DNA from: Euprymna scolopes
Lineage: Eukaryota; Mollusca; Cephalopoda; Sepiida; Sepiolidae
DNA: 21,470 bases
Reading direction: 5' to 3'
Assembly: GCA_024364805.1 (NCBI GenBank)
Contig: CM044488.1
Location: 32,010,030 to 32,031,499, forward strand
Position 1 is the stretch's first letter. Each line of letters opens with the position of its first letter. Position numbers and translations under genes: made by a program. The notes beneath the pieces were generated by a model. That model made no database searches, was not told the DNA's origin, and worked only from the letters and a program-made list of their open reading frames with translations. Of this stretch, positions 19,421-21,470 are shown piece after piece.

Positions 19421-19882
19421 TATGGGTGACTTTCATATTTCAGTGCTTTTGTTAGAGCGCAATTCGAAATATTGAATATTAAAGTAAAATATTAAGTAAT
19501 AAAGTAAAATATTGAATAATAATAAAGTAAAATCTACTTAGTTTTCATGTCACAATGAACATATCCAAAAATTACGAAAATTTATTATTAATAAAAATAG
19601 TTTACAAAGACAGTTAGCGAAAACTAAGTTTTGCTAAATTGGCCTAAGCTATTTAGGTTTCAGACAATAATCATCCCCTTTCTTACTCTGTTTATTTTTT
19701 GCAATATTCAATTTTCGCTAATTGTCTTTGAAACCTATTTTCATGAATAATTAATTTTCTACCTCATCGTTTTTCGAAATTTTTGAATATGTTCAATATC
19801 GCAACATTATGATTAAGTAGATGCCATTGTTCTACTTAAAATTCTAGATTTCGAATTTCGCTCTAATAACGAAGCACCCATA
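19421..19882. mobile_element. Fold-back element with ~200-bp inverted arms
   Basis: The outer ends are TATGGGTG (19421) and CACCCATA (19875-19882). Matching inverted blocks follow in order: TTAGAGCGCAATTCGAAAT against TTAGAGCGAAATTCGAAAT; ATCTACTTA; GAACATATCCAAAAATTACG against GAACATATTCAAAAATTTCG; CAAAGACAGTTAGCGAAAA against CAAAGACAATTAGCGAAAA. The centre is about 60-100 bp. The left arm has gained a local tandem expansion (ATAAAGTAAAATATT-type units, 19475-19530) and an extra stretch after TATGGGTG. This is typical of a MITE or fold-back transposon. No coding capacity; no clear target duplication. Confidence 0.75.
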
Positions 19883-19988
19883 TTTCTTACCTTCAAAATC
19901 GAAACTCTTTTGTTTGAGCAGACGCCACAAAAAAAAAAAGAAAGAAAACGTAAAATGTCTGCGAGAGAAAATATCGACCGACCGACGA

Positions 19989-19992
<4 letters not shown>

Positions 19993-20034
<42 letters not shown>
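19993..20034. repeat. (CT)n microsatellite
   Basis: Forty-two bases of CT with one TTT interruption near the right end. Confidence 0.95.
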
Positions 20035-20285
20035 AGTAGTCGTGGTGATGTAGCAATAAAAAATAAATGCGAGGAAGACGACTAAAAGTGAACGTGAATA
20101 AAAACAATGTTGCTTCAGTAGTATTAGTAGTACCGGTGGCAGTCGTCGTCTCTAGAGGAATGTGAAAATGACCATCACCATTCGATTTGCCCTTCCCCTT
20201 TTGCAAATAAAGCCAGTTTCCTTTTGGGAAAGTAGTTGAGAGAAAATGGGATTGAGGGGAGGGGAATATGCCGAGTCGTAGCTTT

Positions 20286-20289
<4 letters not shown>

Positions 20290-20336
<47 letters not shown>
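20290..20336. repeat. (GT)23 microsatellite
   Basis: Uninterrupted GT run. It gives the His-Thr repeat in a spurious minus-strand open frame. Confidence 0.97.
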
Positions 20337-20337
<1 letters not shown>

Positions 20338-20887
20338 AGGGGAGCGAATGTGGAATATCTGGGAAGACCGGCCACCTGTCATCAAAGGATTCATCTAGAA
20401 TAACAGTTCAACCACGACCGCTTCTCAATTTACTCGATTAAAATAAGTGGTTTAAAAGCAGCAGCGGCGGCATTTCTAATAATCGTAAGCATTCAAATCA
20501 ATACCTATAATTAATGGCAGAAACAGTACTAAGACAAACAAAACGAGATGTATATTTATAATTCTGCATATAGTAATAACTATCAAGGTTTATTATTATT
20601 AATTAGCAAAGAGGAAGCAACGCAAATGATCTTCTAATATTAAATAATCATTCTCAAGAATTTATCGTGCATTCTTATCTTTATCTTTCTCGCTATTATC
20701 CTTAACTTCTTTTCAGGTGACTGGAACGTGGAACTCAAGTGAAACTCAGAAATCAATTAATTTAAGAATACAAATAGTATCATCAGTTAAAAAGAAGAGG
20801 AAGGTAATGGAGGATAGATGCGTTGGGATCAAAGTGTCATAACACTTCTGTAATCGGACAGATAAGGAAAATCCTTCTAAAGAACTG

Positions 20888-20907
20888 TTTTTTTTTGGGG
20901 GGGGGGG
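20888..20907. repeat. T9-G11 homopolymer junction
   Basis: Nine T followed by eleven G. Length is likely unreliable in sequencing. Confidence 0.95.
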
Positions 20908-21461
20908 CAGAGTTTTGTCTCCGTGGGAAATGACACTTATCTTTTTCCAACCAAGATTGGACGTCACACGATGTCACGTAAAGGATGAAGGATTCTGGAT
21001 GGTTGCTAAATTTCCCGTGATCGACCCTGCCGGCACGCCACAGTGCGACATCTCGCGCGACTGTCAAGAAACGAATGAGGGATTGTCTGGAAGAATGGCG
21101 TCCTGAGACGGAACAGATTTCATTGGAACGGCTTTGATAATCGATTACAATACTTACAAGCATGTGAAGAATTGTTGGAAAGAATGAGTTACTACTTGTC
21201 GTTCTGGTATTGTGTGCACCCCCACACACAAGAAATATATCCGAGGAATCAATTATTGGTTCTTCATTCTTCAATACCATTCACTACTACTAACCTCCCC
21301 CCTCGCTATCATTGCTTGACAGCAACTGTATTTCTTTTTGGAAAAACGCACAGTTATTTCAATAATACAAAATGTTGTTAATAATAAACATTACCACACA
21401 AAGAATACATTGCTGTATGCTATTTCTAGTAGTAAGTCAGCTGACCGAGCGGCCGAATTGA

Positions 21462-21470
21462 GGGGGGGGG
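21462..21470. repeat. G9 run at the window end
   Basis: Nine G close the window; they may continue or mark a sequencing stop. Confidence 0.9.

Larger units (their letters stand above)
19883..21470. other. Less AT-rich, CpG-containing region; possible gene-upstream sequence
   Basis: From about 19.9 kb composition shifts: GTCGTCGTC-like and AGCAGCGGCGGC patches (20145, 20459), several CpGs at 20940-21110 (including TCGCGCGAC at 21053), a (CT) run and a (GT) run. A possible donor (AATC|GTAAGC at about 20484) and acceptor (TTCTTTTCAG at 20716) exist. This resembles promoter or 5' UTR sequence of animal genes, but no start codon with a convincing protein is visible. The 147-codon minus frame at 20837-21280 passes through a G11 run and has no known motif. 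Confidence 0.3.

Noticed and set aside
20152-20394. His-Thr repeat open frame
   Set aside because: Product of the (GT)n run.
20837-21280. 147-codon minus-strand open frame as a gene
   Set aside because: Runs through a G11 tract, has no recognisable motif and overlaps equally open plus-strand frames.
1-21470. CRISPR array, rRNA, bacterial operon or intact phage-like system
   Set aside because: No regularly spaced repeats, rRNA motifs or packed open frames; the composition and elements are those of an animal genome.

Overview
The window looks like accessory DNA from an animal nuclear genome: very AT-rich, full of homopolymers and dinucleotide runs ((TA)n, (CA)n, (CT)n, (GT)n), with many old transposable elements and no bacterial-style gene packing. 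A Jockey/CR1-like LINE, a hAT transposon with a BED zinc finger, a SINE with a CCAA tail and many fold-back elements fit a large lophotrochozoan genome. A mollusc, perhaps a cephalopod, is my inference, not a proof. No complete host gene is visible.

Layout. 1-530: little; one short coding-like stretch. About 530-2400, minus: a heavily broken fossil of an LTR-retrotransposon-like integrase/pol region. 2592-2865, plus: a candidate host exon. About 4000-6068, minus: a decayed hAT transposon. Its right end has AATCGGCC repeats, its transposase remnant starts at 5483, and a 270-bp SINE with an exact 11-bp target duplication sits inside it. About 6200-7526, plus: a 5'-truncated LINE with an intact YADD motif and a broken C-terminal region. 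8176-8264, plus: a second candidate exon. 8535-8880: a broken remnant of a tryptophan-rich module. 10051-13556: a diverged repeat family (copies at 10.05 kb and 12.9-13.56 kb) surrounds a roughly 1.28-kb unit with inverted ends (10948-12231). 13.56-16.75 kb: AT-rich, apparently genefree, with old duplicated segments.

16.7-19.9 kb is the most structured part. It holds a non-autonomous hAT-like element with a 9-bp target duplication (16767-17399), an inverted repeat of about 346 bp (17475-17820), a candidate minus-strand exon (18302-18108), two perfect hairpins (33-bp arms at 18322-18389; 21-bp arms at 19237-19281) and a fold-back element of about 462 bp (19421-19882). From about 19.9 kb the composition becomes less AT-rich and CpG appears, which could be the upstream or 5' UTR region of a gene beyond the window. 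The genes do not form a pathway: this is layered transposon debris around a few possible exons. Family assignments come from reading motifs by eye and need database confirmation.
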